Positions 23,166-35,207 of a stretch of 64,000 nucleotides of DNA are shown piece after piece. Source of the DNA: Pleurotus ostreatus/Saccharomyces cerevisiae fusant (lineage: Eukaryota > Opisthokonta); the NCBI GenBank assembly GCA_024196135.1, contig JAMQCK010000039.1:80042-144041 (forward strand). The letters run 5' to 3'. The notes beneath the pieces are model-generated. The model was not told the DNA's origin and did not search any database. It was given only the letters and a program-made list of their open reading frames with translations. Made by a program: the position numbers and the translations under genes. Position 1 is the first letter of the stretch. Every line of letters begins with the position of its first letter.

Positions 23166-24699
23166 TCACGCCGCTACCTCCCGGTCGTTCAAGAACGCGT
23201 CCAGCTCATCATCCAGCTCCTGCGCGCTTTTCTGCGGTCGTCGGCTACGCCCACCCCTCTCTGGAAGAGGTGCAGCATCCCGCTCTCTCCCCATAGGCGC
23301 AGCGTCCCTTTCTCTCCCAACAGGTGAGCCCCGTCGTCTAGTGCCGCGCTCCCTATCCCTCGGCGAGCGATCCCTGCCGCCGCGTCTACGCCTCCCGCGT
23401 CCTCCCCTTTCCCTCCTCCCGCGGTCCTCTGTGTACTCCAGCGCCTCATTCTCCGCGCGTTCCCGCCACTCGGGTCGTGCGCGTTTCGCGCGGGGCAGCA
23501 GGTCGTCCTCTTCCTCCTCTACTGGGCCGTCCCACGCGCGCATGCGTCCGAGCGTCCGCTTCGGGGGCGGCGAGGTAAGGCGGTCTTCCAACGAAGGAGT
23601 CGTCGCGGGGTCTGACATCCGGTCGAGCAGCGTGCGTCCGTCCCCAGCGATGAGGTCCGACCTCATCCTCGAGCCCGCTGCTGGTACTTCCGCAACCGGT
23701 TCTTCCACCGCCGTCTGCGCCAGCACCTCCTCCGGGTCGAGCACCGCATCCGCCGCCTCGCCCTCCGCAAGGAAGCTATCCAGCTCGTTATCGAGCCGCT
23801 CGAGCAGCGACGCGCGATTCTCCGGCTCGCCCCGCTTGCGCTTCCGCCCCAACTCGTGCGGCGGCGCGTCCGGGTCGTACGGCGTCTTCCCCGCGTCCTC
23901 GCCGTACCGCCGATAGAACTCGCTCTCGTGATGAGCCCCGCGGCGCTTCACGTCCTCATGCCTCGCCCAGCGCATGCGGATCGGCGCGCGCAAGGCGGTG
24001 CCGCGCTCGCCTAGGGAAGCACTGACGCGCTCGTCCGGCGGCCAGAGGGAGGCAGGGAAGGTCTTCGCGGTGACGTAGCCCTCTGCGCTGACGCCGGGCG
24101 AGCGCGTGAGGCGATCGAACGCTGCGCGCGCCTGCGACACGGTCTCGTAGACGAGGACGCACGTCTCGTCGTCGACCCATTCGAGGCCGAGAGGCGGGCA
24201 GTCGTAGTGGGTGGCGTAGGCGAAAAGGCGTGCGGTTGGGAGCTGCGTGATAGGCGGTCCGCAGAGCAATATCGCGTTCGGGCGAATACTAGGGTCTGTA
24301 CGCGAGTGATGATTAGACAGTATTCTGTAGAATTCAAAGCTCGTACGCACCCTCGCTCATCTCTACATCCTCTTCCTCCACCTCAGCGATGTCTTCGGAA
24401 GTCCGCTCGCGTTTGCGCTGTTGTAGTTCGTTCGCAGACCGAAGTGTAGTCGGAAAGAGAAAGAGAGCATAGCCCGACAATCAGGTCCCTGCACTTATCC
24501 CGCCAGAAGTGGTAGCGACCGAGCGCACCTTGCCCATCTCAGAAAGCAGGTAGACCTTGGAGCTGCTGATGCGGTCCGCGAGCGCGCGGCCGGCGGACAT
24601 GTCGTTGGAGAGTCCCTCGAGGGTTCCGTCTTGCGCAGTATCCCCCAAGGGAGGCTCCTCGTCATAGTTGAGGGTCGGAAAGGTGTCCTCGACGTCCAT
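23166..24699 (-). CDS. NCBP3-like RNA-binding protein with RGG-type tail
   Basis: Three exons. Exon 1 runs from MDVEDTFPTLNYDEEPP to VYLLSEMGK, exon 2 encodes RKRERTSEDIAEVEEED, and exon 3 starts at DPSIRPNAILLCGPPITQL. The central part (YDCPPLGLEWVDDETCVLVY) resembles the atypical RRM of nuclear cap-binding subunit 3. It is followed by MRWARHEDVKRRGAHHESEF and YRRYGED, which match the segment after that RRM. The C-terminus is Arg/Gly/Asp-rich (RERGGRGRRRRGGRDR) and ends SAQELDDELDAFLND, like the CHTOP/FoP C-terminal motif. Such proteins act in nuclear mRNA cap binding and export. The name is a motif-level judgement. Confidence 0.7.
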
Positions 24700-26120
24700 T
24701 GTGATGTTCAGGAAAGAGAGGCGTTCAGTGACTGCACGCGAGCGCGTGGATTGAGGTCACGTCACATGCACGGGTCGAACTTGAACAATACCGTATGAAT
24801 ACCCCCGCCATGAATTGGATCCCGACCCTGATTATCGTCTTGAGAAATCACTGTAGGTGGACCTGGTACGATTTTGATGCTCTAGACACAGAGCTGACAC
24901 TCTCGAACGCTCACTCTGAACTGCCCAGAGGCCGGTTCGCTCATCACTCGCGTACAAATCATCTTTCTCCTCAGATGCAGACAACATATAGTCTGAGCGC
25001 ATGATGGCTTACGACTACAGACAAGATAATCAGCACGCAAACTTCTGCGCGCAAATGGCGCACTCCTTTCTCGTTTCTACCTTGAATTACTTCTCGCCTT
25101 CCGCATTTCTATGCCCGCGCACACCACGGTTCGGAGTGCTGGCCTCTTGAATACGATACTGACCGCGTAGAACATTGCTAGGAAGAGGTAAGTCCTTGCG
25201 TCGTTCTTCTACCGGCCACTCATGCGGGTTTTTGTAGATGCACTCTCACTCAGGTCATCTCCGTACTCGCGGGCTAGGCGTCGCCGTAGCTAATGCGCGG
25301 AGACCTACCTCACCGACACGCACAGCGCCCGACTTTTCCTGCGGTAGGAGACAACTGAATCGACCTTACCGGCATCAACCGCTTGCCGCGCTCAACTTCT
25401 CCAGCTTTGTCGGCCTCGTCGCCTCTAGCAACACCCCAAAATCTTCGCGCGCGAATCCCAGCGCCATCGAAGGTCTGCCCGGGGAGAATAATCCCATACT
25501 GCATGGTCCTGTCCCGTTCTCGCTCTTCCGCTCTTCGCACTGATTTTGAATGACCTCGTCGCGCGAACTGTCATGCTCAACGCACGCGTATGCGCACGGA
25601 CATGCCTATCGTCTCCAATGTCCATCTCCTTGGATGCGCCCTTCGACAAGCTCGAGGTTTCCGACACCTTCGAGGTCTTCTCTGACGCCTTCGAGTTCAG
25701 CCCCTCAAATCAAAACCGACACGCCGCCAGTCAGACGAGATTTCATACTCTTTGCCCTCAGTGCTTCGCGGGCGTACGCTCGCTCACGTTGCGCCGGCTC
25801 ACTGAAGTTGACGCCCTTCCCGTCATCGTCGGTGTCGCCCGCACGAGCTTCAAGCAGAGGATCACAAGCGCCAGGACGTCGCGACGAAGGGGCGACCCAC
25901 CGAATGGCATGTACGAGCATGGCACATGTACTGGTCGGTGCATGGTGTGTGCGCGCGGTGCGCAGCTTCTCAAAGACTCCTCTTATCTGAGCGGAAGTCA
26001 TAAACCGGAAGTAACCAACGCCTCATCGGATTTTTGAAGCTTCAGCCCCCAAGATTCTGCTATATCATTGTCCTATTGCTTGTACAATTGTATTAGTGTG
26101 TGTCATAATACTGGCGGATA
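24700..26120. other. Gene-poor interval
   Basis: About 1.4 kb. Plus-strand ORFs (for example 25546-26037) lack a recognisable domain, plausible start context or splice partners. No RNA gene or tandem repeat is visible. A short unrecognised gene around 25.2-26.0 kb remains possible. Confidence 0.45.
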
Positions 26121-29100
26121 TTACTGCTGGCGTTCTCGTTGGATATGAAAAGCACATCTGCATGAATGAGATAACTGTGTGCAGGCGATAATGCGTAGCT
26201 TGACTAAGTAGGGATCGGGGTCTTTCTTGTGCGCGAACCTGCTCTCCAACTCGCCCAAATACGCTGGAATGTTGATGTCTGACTTTGTGTGCTTGGATTG
26301 CGCCCGCGTTATCTCTCGCTGCGCCTCCTCCTTCTCAGTCTTGATGTGGTGCAACTGCTCGTTTTGCCTTTGTCGCCTCGCGCGAAGTTCGCGCACCAAT
26401 GCGCTGGACTGCTGGTGCTTCAATGTCCATTGAAACCGCGAAGCATCAGGGTCTGCCATCCAATGTCGCATAAAAGCGTCCTTCCTGGCCTCGAAGGCCT
26501 CACGAAGCCTCGGCAGGTGCGTGTGCCGTAACTGGAGAAGGAACGCGCAGAGGCGAATAGCCTGTGAGCTATCGCGCAAATCCCAAACGGGACAGTTGGT
26601 GTCTGCGATTACAATGTCGTCGTCGATGATATTCTGTGAGGTATGTAAGCGAGATTCAGAACATGAAGCGCGGACGGTTACATGATCATCGGATATCAGG
26701 GTGCCTTCGCGCAAAAAGCTCCATCCGCACATAAGGTGCGCGCAGGACCCCACTGTGACGAGGGCGAAGACGGGTACGTCATATATGCCAACAGCAAGGT
26801 AGAAGCGGACTGTTGAAAAGATGAGGGAACGACCACGATGAAAAGTTTGCCTTGGGTTGAGATCGTAGGTATTGTCCTCGATCCAGAGGTATGGCAGTAG
26901 TATTTCTGGGGAGTTACCATGTTAGACTCATCGCAGTACATATTCGATCGAAGACGAACCACTTGCGCTCTCTGGACCTCGTTCCAACGGCGTATCGCAC
27001 GGCGCATCGTTCAACTTCGCAAGCGACGGTGACGACGGCATTGGTGTAACCACATCGGGCGCCATAGATCTGACCTCTCGTAGAACTGGATCAGCGACGA
27101 CAACCCCAACGTCAGTCTGTCGTGTCCACGCCATCGGACGTTTGCATCCGTCAGGCGAGTACCTGGCATACTGTCGCACGGGCAACTGACCGCCGACGAT
27201 GCAGAAGTCCTCCCATTGCCGCAGTCTGTCGTCGTCGGCGACGCTAAGGCCATGAAGAGGGATTGACAAGAGCGCAACAGTGTCACACACGTCAAAGGGG
27301 TGGGAGTCAAGTACGCGAAGGTCGATATCGATAGTTACGACGCCTGCATTCGAAGCCCATGGTGTGAGGACTCGGAGCCGCCGATATATCTCTTTTTCCA
27401 TGACGGTACTCAGCCGGGCCTTGGCATCGTGCAGCCACTGTGGCTCCAGAATGTCGTCTTCGCCATCTGGATATGTCCAGTCCAGGGTAATCACACCGTT
27501 GGAGAAATTTTGACACGTCTTCTTGAGCTGCATTCGCTGCTCCATCGTTATCGAGGTTTTGTGGGCCCTGTCGAAATAGGCATTGCGGGGATAGGGCACC
27601 TTGCGCCCGTGTCTGAGGAAACAGTCATTGCTGGTCGTGATTGAGTCATTCACACAACGTACCGGATGCGAACATCCCGGTGGGTTTCGCCGTGAAGAGA
27701 TGCCGCCAGTAGTCTCTCCCAGGGCATTCGAGCTCCCGCAGTATTTCCCACTATGGAGGCGTTCCGAGAGACCTGGGATATGAAGGGAAGCAACTCGATC
27801 AGATCGGAATGAGCATATTCGGGGGGCCTCAGAGGAAGGAGCTGATGCTCGGCGCGAAGCTGCCTCTCACGCGCAATTTCTGTGACGAACGCATCCCATA
27901 CTTGGTGAGTCTGAAAGGAGTCAGTATGCAAATCGGCCGGGTGAGTAAAAGCACGCACGGTTTCGCTCATGACTGCAGGCGAGGTGGCGCCGCCGGACGA
28001 GAAGTCCACGCACAAAATGAGGTTCTCTTGAATGCGGCTCAATTGTTCCCCGCAGGGAAGTTCGTCAGGCGCATGGTGCGGAGGCCACGCATACGACTGG
28101 ATCAGGTTCTCTGCCAGGACCTCCAAGGAGGAGTCGGTATCGTCTGGATCGGGCACGGGCAACAAGCCGAGTCTGTACTGGTATTCGAGATCGTTCACAT
28201 GAGGCAAGATTGCGCACGTACGTGGACACATTCTCCCAGAACTTGTCATCGCTTGGTATACTGCGCGCTTATGAGAATTTGAGAACACAGTAGATCGGCG
28301 TGTACGCACAGGTCAAGCCTGCAAGGCCGAGCTGTTGTCAGAGGTGCAGAAGCACGCAACGCGAATCGAAACACACCTCTGCTCTTCGTATAAAAGGTCC
28401 CTGAGAGCGGCTCTATGGTGTTCGAGGATGCGGAAATATGTGTCGGACGCCGCACTGGATTCTGCGCTTGATTTTGGGGAAGACCCTGCGCTTGACCCTG
28501 CGCTCGACTTTGCGCCTGACTCCGCATCTGCTTCACCAGCATGGTCCGAGGACGAAGATGGAATATCCGCAACCACGGAGCTGCTCGAAAGATTAGGTCG
28601 TCTACCGTATAGTAAGCACGTGAACGAGCATGAGTGGGAAAACATACTCTTGGGATCTCCGTGGCTTCAACGACTCGACAATACCGCTGCGAAGGTGCTC
28701 AAAACCTTTGAGAGCAACACAGGTAGAGAGACCCACTTGCAATGCGCTCGCCACTGCATGATACGAGTGAACGAGTCGGACCCGCCTTCATTGACATAAA
28801 GATCGGAGCGCCAGGCTTTATTTCGTGACTCGGAGAGCGTCTCGAGCGTTCGACTTACCCGTGCTTGCGCGTTTTCCATTTCCGGCATGAGTTGCACACA
28901 TATGCGTCGCAACGCCTGCGCAAATCCGTGAGAAGACGACGCGCAGGATAAATCGAAGATTCCGAGGCCGTGATCGATGGTGTGCTCGAGTTGGCCGTGT
29001 GCTAGATGTATGTCGCACTGCATTGTCGTTAGAAAGTGTGCAAGGAACAGCTAAACTTGCTTACGTTATTTTCGCCGCTTCCCTCAGTGATCCATCCCAG

Positions 29101-29817
29101 CACGAACCCTATGTTCCAACTATCAGGCATGAAGGTGAGTCCGACCAATGGTGCTGATATTCCGAGTACGTGACGTTGCAGAAGGGAGCTCGTCATGACG
29201 CTATAGATCTCGTCTTGAGCTGCGACGCATATCAGTGCGACTGGGACCGCATCAATCGGACAGTTAGGCAACAAAAGCTGAGCATTGGCCAATGATCCTG
29301 CGAACCCTTCAGCGGCGGCTGGTTGAGCACCACCCGATACTAAGCCGCGAGGATGTTGCATGCAGAAACCCTGCTGAGCATTAGTTCCTGACTGAGTTGA
29401 TATTGATGAGCTCACTTTGCCATCCACGTCCGCTGTATCAGTTATGCTGATTTCGGACGTCGCTGACACTGGCTTCAACTGCCGATAACCGCGCAGGTCA
29501 ATGGGAAGAGACACTATCATAGCAGCCACTCCGCGCTTCGGCAAGATTCGAGACGGTTTCTCAGGACAGTTGACCGCAATGGCGTAGGAAACCTCGTGAC
29601 TGTTATACGGCCCGTCAGAGGGTAATTCTACAATGCCTAGTCGGTTAACGCACTGAAAAGTCAATACAGGATTGCTTTGCGCCAAGACGTCAGCCACAAA
29701 AGCAGTGATGTGATGCCCACGGGGATCCGGTGCTAGTAACGGCTGGAGCTCCTCGGGACACCACAGAACCTTGGGATCTGGGCGTTGCGCAGAGGCGGCG
29801 GTCGACTGATCGTCAAT
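26121..29817 (-). CDS. Large unknown basidiomycete protein (multi-exon)
   Basis: Unrecognised. Coding frames joined by canonical introns run across the region. One exon (29065-29817 or a little longer) contains HHITAFVADVLAQSNPVL, DAVPVALICVAAQDEIYSV, and LGISAPLVGLTFMPDSWNIG. A phase-0 intron leads to the exon 28859-29017 (CDIHLAHGQLEHTIDHGLG). Later exons include TYFRILEHHRAALRDLLYEE, LGLLPVPDPDDTDSSLEVL, GVITLDWTYPDGEDDILEP and the coiled-coil C-terminus around KTEKEEAQREITRAQ. The true start is upstream of 29697 and is not settled: the frame has no ATG before a TAA at 29818-29820. The junctions near 28.2-28.8 kb are also uncertain, so it may be two genes. A relic of the same family lies at about 38.8 kb on the plus strand. 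Confidence 0.55.
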
Positions 29818-30486
29818 TTAGTAGACGCTTCATGAGGCATGTTCAAGGCCTTTTCGCACCTGGACGTTCGCGGTTCCTCGAAGCAAGTCGACGAGGGACG
29901 AAACACGAGCGGGCCACGATGTAGCCGTGTGTACGACTTCTACATGATGCTGGAGATGTGGCGTACGTGAAGGATTGTTGGTATTGTTCCTCATGCCGTG
30001 GCAAGTCTTCGTCAAGTCAGAATCAGGGGTGTGGACGTTCAATAAGGAGAATCGCAGTTCGCCCGTCAGTTTGGATGTCGGTCTCGGGCCGATCTCTCCG
30101 ACTTCACGCGCGTGGTACGCTTGCCGGCCATGCAGAAAGTCAAGCAGGACTTCGATACTCAGAAGGGGAAGCTGATAGGATTGGACGAACAGATCGAAAT
30201 CATTGTAAAAGCCTGGTCAACGTTCCAAAGGAAGAGGACGCTTAGATATGATCTCGATAGGTTCACACCGACACTTGCGCACACGGTTGTTGGACCCTGT
30301 TTTTTCTTTAGTATACAGTAATAATTTCCATACCTTTTGTAACAGCCGTCTCCTCTAACTTGGGGGTGTCGAATAAATCATCATCACCCAGTAATTGCAA
30401 TCAACTCGCGCTGTGAATCACGAGCTATACGTCTCATATCCGCCGTCTGACCAGATTCCCCGCCACACCTCTACGTTCAACCCGCC
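29818..30486. other. Intergenic stretch
   Basis: Holds the unresolved 5' end of the large unknown gene and the 3' flank of VPS28. A plus-strand ORF at 30112-30321 (FDTQKGKLIGLDEQIEII) has mild coding character but no supported start or partner exons. Confidence 0.4.
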
Positions 30487-32220
30487 TCATCCCTCCTTCT
30501 TGTCGCTCAAGCTGCGGAAGAACTCCGCGTAGGCGTGGTCGACGTCGAAGAGTAGCTGGAAAACACGGTCAGACGGCCCGAAAACGACGAACACCGACAC
30601 CGAACAGAGGCCGAACACCGACATCGAACAGAACCCGAACACCGACATCGAACAGAACCCGAACACCGACACCAACGCAGAGAGACCGAACACCGATATC
30701 GAAGCCCTGTCCCTACTACCAATTCCTCGCTAACGGAGACCCTCACCTGCCGCGACTGCTCCTCCGTGATCTCCTCCGACGCCTTCATGCCGTTGAGCGT
30801 GATGAGCCTGGGTGGAGTGTGAGCGGTGCGGAAGGTGAAGGGCAGTGGTGAGGGGAAGATGGACGGCGAGGGTGGTGAGAGGTAGGAAGTAGGAAGTAGA
30901 GGAACGATGGACGACGGGGGAAAACGACGGCGACGCGGAGGCACCATCCAGACTGAACGCGTCGAGGCAACGCCAAAGCAATGCGATGGAAGAACGCCCA
31001 GGAGTAATGAGACGACCCAGCCGAAGGAGTCTCCTCACACGCTCGCACCACACGAGACGCCTGACTACCATAACATGCCCGTATATCCCACATGTACCAC
31101 AACCACCGACACCACTCTGACCTCCTCCACAAACGATGACGACGACCACCACAAGTCACGACACCAGAAGATCATCCATCGCACTCACCACGCCACCATC
31201 CGACTCCTTCCCTCCCAGTCCTTGCTGCCCTTGAAGCGCGCGTAGCTCGTGACGAGCTCCTGCAGGATTGGGTGCAGCTGGTCCTTCGCGCGCAGCCGCA
31301 GCTTAAGCGCGTCCATGAAGGTGATGAAGCTCTGTGTGAGGGTGTGTCAGTCAGCGACGTTGATGGTAGAGGGCGTTGAGGGGAGTCAGGGCGGTGAGGG
31401 CGAGGCGGGTACGATGATGATGTCGAAGATTAGACGGAGAGTGCATCAAGTACAGTGGGATGAGTTCGTCGACCATGCATGGGGTGGATGGGTTGTCAGA
31501 GACAGAGAGCGGTCGAAGAAAGGAAGCGTGCGACGTATAGATGGTCTGCCGAAGACTGAGCACCTTCACGCACCTGCGTCGTCTCTGCAACCCACTTGCC
31601 CGTCTCGGGCCCGGCCTCGCTCGAGTGCTCGACGGTCGCGGGCACGCCGACCTGTATGCGATGTAGCGCGGCGGGGTGGTCCATCTGGGGGATCAAGTCA
31701 GCAAGCGTACCCATGTGTACCAAGTGCGCTCCTTGGCAACAAATAACCCCGCCCAAGGTTGGGCGAGAAAGCAGGAGAGGTACGAGGAATCTGTACGCAC
31801 CCTATACCTCGACATGAACTGCTCCACCGACGGTACGTCGTCCGCGACGAGCTTCAGCATGGTCTTATACTGCGAGAGCAGGCGCGTGCATGCGGGCGAG
31901 TATCTCTCCAGGGAGGCGTCAGCATGTGCGAGGCGAGGCTTACAGCACCATGGCGCACGGGTAGAGGAAACGGGATGGCAAGTCACGATCCAAGGAAATC
32001 ACGGTGGGGAATTGGATGTGGGGGAACGAGGGTGCATCAACCGGGGACCAAGCTCAGATACGCACTCAGCTGCAGTAATCGAGTCCCGCACGTACGCGCG
32101 CTCCAGATAGTCGAGCGCGACAATGATGCCAAAGAGTGTCGCCAGGTTATTGTACTTCTCGCGCTGGGCGTTCGTGGTGTACAGCCGCGCCTCTTCGTCC
32201 AAGGACAAGCGGTCAGTCAT
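30487..32220 (-). CDS. VPS28: VPS28, ESCRT-I subunit
   Basis: VPS28 is the ESCRT-I subunit that links VPS23/VPS37 to ESCRT-II for sorting ubiquitinated cargo into multivesicular bodies. Exons read MTDRLSLDEEARLYTTNAQR, FGIIVALDYLERAYVRDSI, CTRLLSQYKTMLKLVADDVP, ALHRIQVGVPATVEHSSE, SFITFMDALKLRLRAKDQLH, and finally LLFDVDHAYAEFFRSLSDKK. These are the conserved N-terminal core and C-terminal four-helix domain of VPS28, in order. Size (about 240 aa) is normal. Introns are longer than usual for this window. The last one (donor after EEQSRQ) contains a 24-bp minisatellite. Confidence 0.93.
30587..30704. repeat. 24-bp minisatellite in VPS28 intron
   Basis: About 4.5 tandem copies of CCGAACACCGACATCGAACA plus GAAC. 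The two central copies are identical and the outer ones degenerate. It lies wholly within the last intron of VPS28. Confidence 0.85.
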
Positions 32221-32599
32221 GGTGGGATGTGGTCGTAGCTGGGTTCGTCGCCGGCCTAAGATATAGCGTTCTCAGGTAGCCAGGGATACGTCGTCGAAGA
32301 TAAGGAGCTCGACGAGCAGATGACCGTCCAGGACGAGGGGGGAAGTGATTAAAGTCGCATCACGTGGCGCGCTGGAGTACGCGCTTGGATCAGGACCGAG
32401 GGCACCGCACGTCCTTCCTGATTGCCACCATCGCCTCGCCCACAGCTTGCGGGCTCCGTCTCTCCTGTCCATCTCCTGCTCTTACGACCGACCCGCCTCT
32501 CATCTGACGCCCTGAGCCTGCATCTGACGCTCTCAGTCCGCATCTGACGCAACAAAACCTACACGAACACCTTGACGAACTCGCCCATCCACACTCATC
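32221..32599. promoter_or_regulatory. Divergent promoter of VPS28 and CNB1
   Basis: 379 bp between two divergent ATGs. Near the CNB1 end CATCTGACGC occurs three times (about 32500-32550), a short direct-repeat motif that could be a regulatory site. Confidence 0.45.
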
Positions 32600-34198
32600 A
32601 TGGGCCAAACACGTCCGTCGCGTACACCAATCTATCATGTTCGCGTGCTCATGCATGGATACCTGCTACCACAGAATCTCAGTTCATGGAGGACATGTCG
32701 CGGCGGTCAAACTGTCAGTATCCCTGGCGCGCATCGTTGGTTTACCATGCGCGCCTTTCCTTGAGAAAGGCATCCTGACGCTCGCGTACAGTCACGCCGC
32801 AGGAGCTGGACCGCCTGAAGAAGCGATTCATGAAGCTGGATAGGTGCGTCTTCAGATTGCTGTGGCTTAGTAGCTTGCTGACCTTGATCTCATTCTTATT
32901 CACCACCTCCACCGCCACCACGATTAACACCACTGTTGTCATCACCTTCACATGTCACTGCTACCTCCGCTATGACCGCCCCCCCCCCCCCCCTTCAGCA
33001 ACCGCTCCGGCTCAATCGACCGCGAAGAGTTCCTCCAAATACCACAGATCGCAACGAACCCGCTCGCGTCACGTATGATTGCGATCTTCGATGAGGAGTA
33101 CGTGCCATGCCATTATCTCTCTCCCCGTGTAGCTTCGCGGTCTCTCCTCTCACTTGTCTTACCTCGCCTTCACCTGCCCTACTTTCCCTTCTCGCATCTC
33201 ACCTGTTCTTCGCGTCATCCAAACTCCCTTCTGGTTTGCCGCACACGCCTCGAAACGTCGCTGCACGCCTGCCCGCTCTCATCACCACGACGTGTTGTCG
33301 TCAGTCGTGCACCGGTACTGACATTCTCTACAGCGGCGGCGGGACGGTCGACTTCCAGGAGTTCGTCGGCGGTCTTAGCGCGTTCAGTAGCAGGGGAGGA
33401 CGGGACGAGAAGCTCAAATGTGAGTGACCGCCCTATCGTGCATTTTGAGCGGAGTGATGCTGTCTTGCAACTGGGAACGCGTCCGCGCTGCTGGCACACA
33501 AAGCTGCTTTGCAACCCCGCCGGCGATTGTCGAACGACCCTGCTGACGCGCTCTTCCTCAGTCGCTTTCAAGGTCTACGACGTCGACCGGGACGGGTACA
33601 TATCGAACGGCGAGCTCTTCTTGGTTTTGAAGATGATGGTGGGGAACAACTTGAAGGTACGTGTCGGGATGAGTATGGCGGAGGCGGAAAAGTGCTGTCG
33701 GGTGAAGGTGCAGATCCGGTGATGGTGCAGTTGTCTCCTCGGTGACGGTGCAGTGGTGTTCTCGAGGCGACGACTGCACCAAGCCCTGGCTGCACGGGAT
33801 GAAGGGTGCACCAAGTCATGGCTGCAAAGGATGATGCTTGTGGGAGAGAAGAGGAGCCAGACGTTAACACCTCACCCAGGACCAACAATTGCAGCAGATC
33901 GTCGACAAGACGATCATGGAGGCAGACAAGGACGGCGATGGGAAGCTCAGCTTTGAGGAGTTTGCGCTGATGGTGTCGAATACGGTGCGTGTTGAATCCG
34001 CTCGACTGCTTGGCGCACGACGTATACGGGACTGTCCCATGACGTTGGGGATTTCGTCGCGCATGTCACGGACTCTTGTGCAAGAAGACACGCCGCCGTC
34101 TGGCGCAATTCCCTTGGCCAATGTGTGCAAGGATTTTTCGCTGACCTGTGTACCCTCAGGACATCGTCAAGCAGATGACGTTGGAGGACTTGTTCTAG
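32600..34198 (+). CDS. CNB1: Calcineurin regulatory subunit B
   Basis: Ca2+-binding regulatory subunit of the phosphatase calcineurin. Spliced start: [18 protein letters not shown], built from a 13-nt exon 1 joined to exon 2. It carries an N-myristoylation signal (Gly2, Ser6). Four EF-hands follow: [39 protein letters not shown] and [13 protein letters not shown]. Between them are the conserved [15 protein letters not shown] and [13 protein letters not shown]. The C-terminus ends [12 protein letters not shown]. About 175 residues, as usual. The intron before exon 4 has a run of about 16 Cs just before its acceptor (near 32980-32995), and a later intron (33.66-33.88 kb) carries short direct repeats built on GGTGCA and GCACC. 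Confidence 0.96.
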
Positions 34199-35107
34199 AT
34201 AAACCGCGAGAACGTACCCTCTCCCTCATATACGCTGCATCCCGGACTTGTCCATGTCTTGTTCATACTCAGCCTTTGGATCTACGGTAGCCTCTAATGT
34301 ACATCATTCACCTGCGCGGTCAGGGCTTGCACCTCGCGCAGCCTGCTGGATTTGCATCTTCGCGCCAGCTTTTGGCGTGATTCTTGGCTGCTGCCATGCA
34401 TGGCTAGTCGTCGAATATCTCAGGTTCAGCGTTCAGGTCTGACCTCCGTGGTTGTCGGCGCGCCACCACCCACACCCACCCACAGGTCGGCATCTTCGCC
34501 CCGACATACCGGCTACTTCCCCTCCCGGCGAGCACTTCGCCACGAGATTGGCTATTTCTGCCCCTGTCTTCGTCGGTCAATCGGGAACTTCAAGGCTTCG
34601 ACCACACGCAAGGCTTCGACCATTGTGACACGCAATGAAATGAAACCGAGTGGGAACCCGTCGGGGTCTCTCGAGCGTCAGAAAGCACGATGCGGGGGTG
34701 ATAACGGGCTTAGGTTGTGTATTCTTGGTCCTTGTTCTTCTCTCTTACGTTCATTGGTGAGAGGTTTGCGCGCCTTGCTGCAGTCTGCTCGTCCCCTCGC
34801 TGCTTCAAGGAGTTCCCTTGGGTACTCACACGACCTAGTCGAGGACCACTTCTACGCAAGTCCTACTTAGAGACTAGACGGACCAGACGGACCCAGTCGT
34901 CCTGCTCGAGTGCACCGGTCTTGGCCCCCGATCGACGCCCAGTCGTCCGCCGCGCGCTTGACTCACCCCGCCCGCCCGATCGCCACGAGAATCACGCCAC
35001 AGTGCTTCGCCGGGGCTACAGCACCCTGCTGGAACGCACTTGAACAGACTATCCTGCACTTTGCACGCTATCCTGGATAGATCCATCCTGCTGTGAGGAC
35101 GATTGCA
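34199..35107. other. Intergenic stretch upstream of MFS gene
   Basis: About 0.9 kb without a supported gene. It contains CNB1 3' flanking DNA and the distal promoter of the transporter. Confidence 0.5.
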
Positions 35108-35111
35108 CGTC

Positions 35112-35187
35112 CGAACGATTTATACGAGTTCGAACGACCTGTACGAGTCCGAACGACCTATACGAGTCGGAACGACCTACACGACCG
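35112..35187 (+). promoter_or_regulatory. Four tandem 19-nt repeats before MFS start
   Basis: Four contiguous 19-nt units of the form CGAACGACCTATACGAGTC (starts 35112, 35131, 35150, 35169). The last unit diverges at its ends. The array stops 20 nt before the transporter ATG, so it lies in the 5' leader or core promoter. Confidence 0.8.
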
Positions 35188-35207
35188 CACGAACAGAAAC
35201 GATCGAC

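Noticed and set aside
28335..28799. Plus-strand ORF with Asp/Ala/Leu repeats
   Set aside because: It is antisense to the spliced minus-strand frame containing TYFRILEHHRAALRDLL. The repeat comes from the Ser/Ala/Gly-rich stretch on the coding strand.
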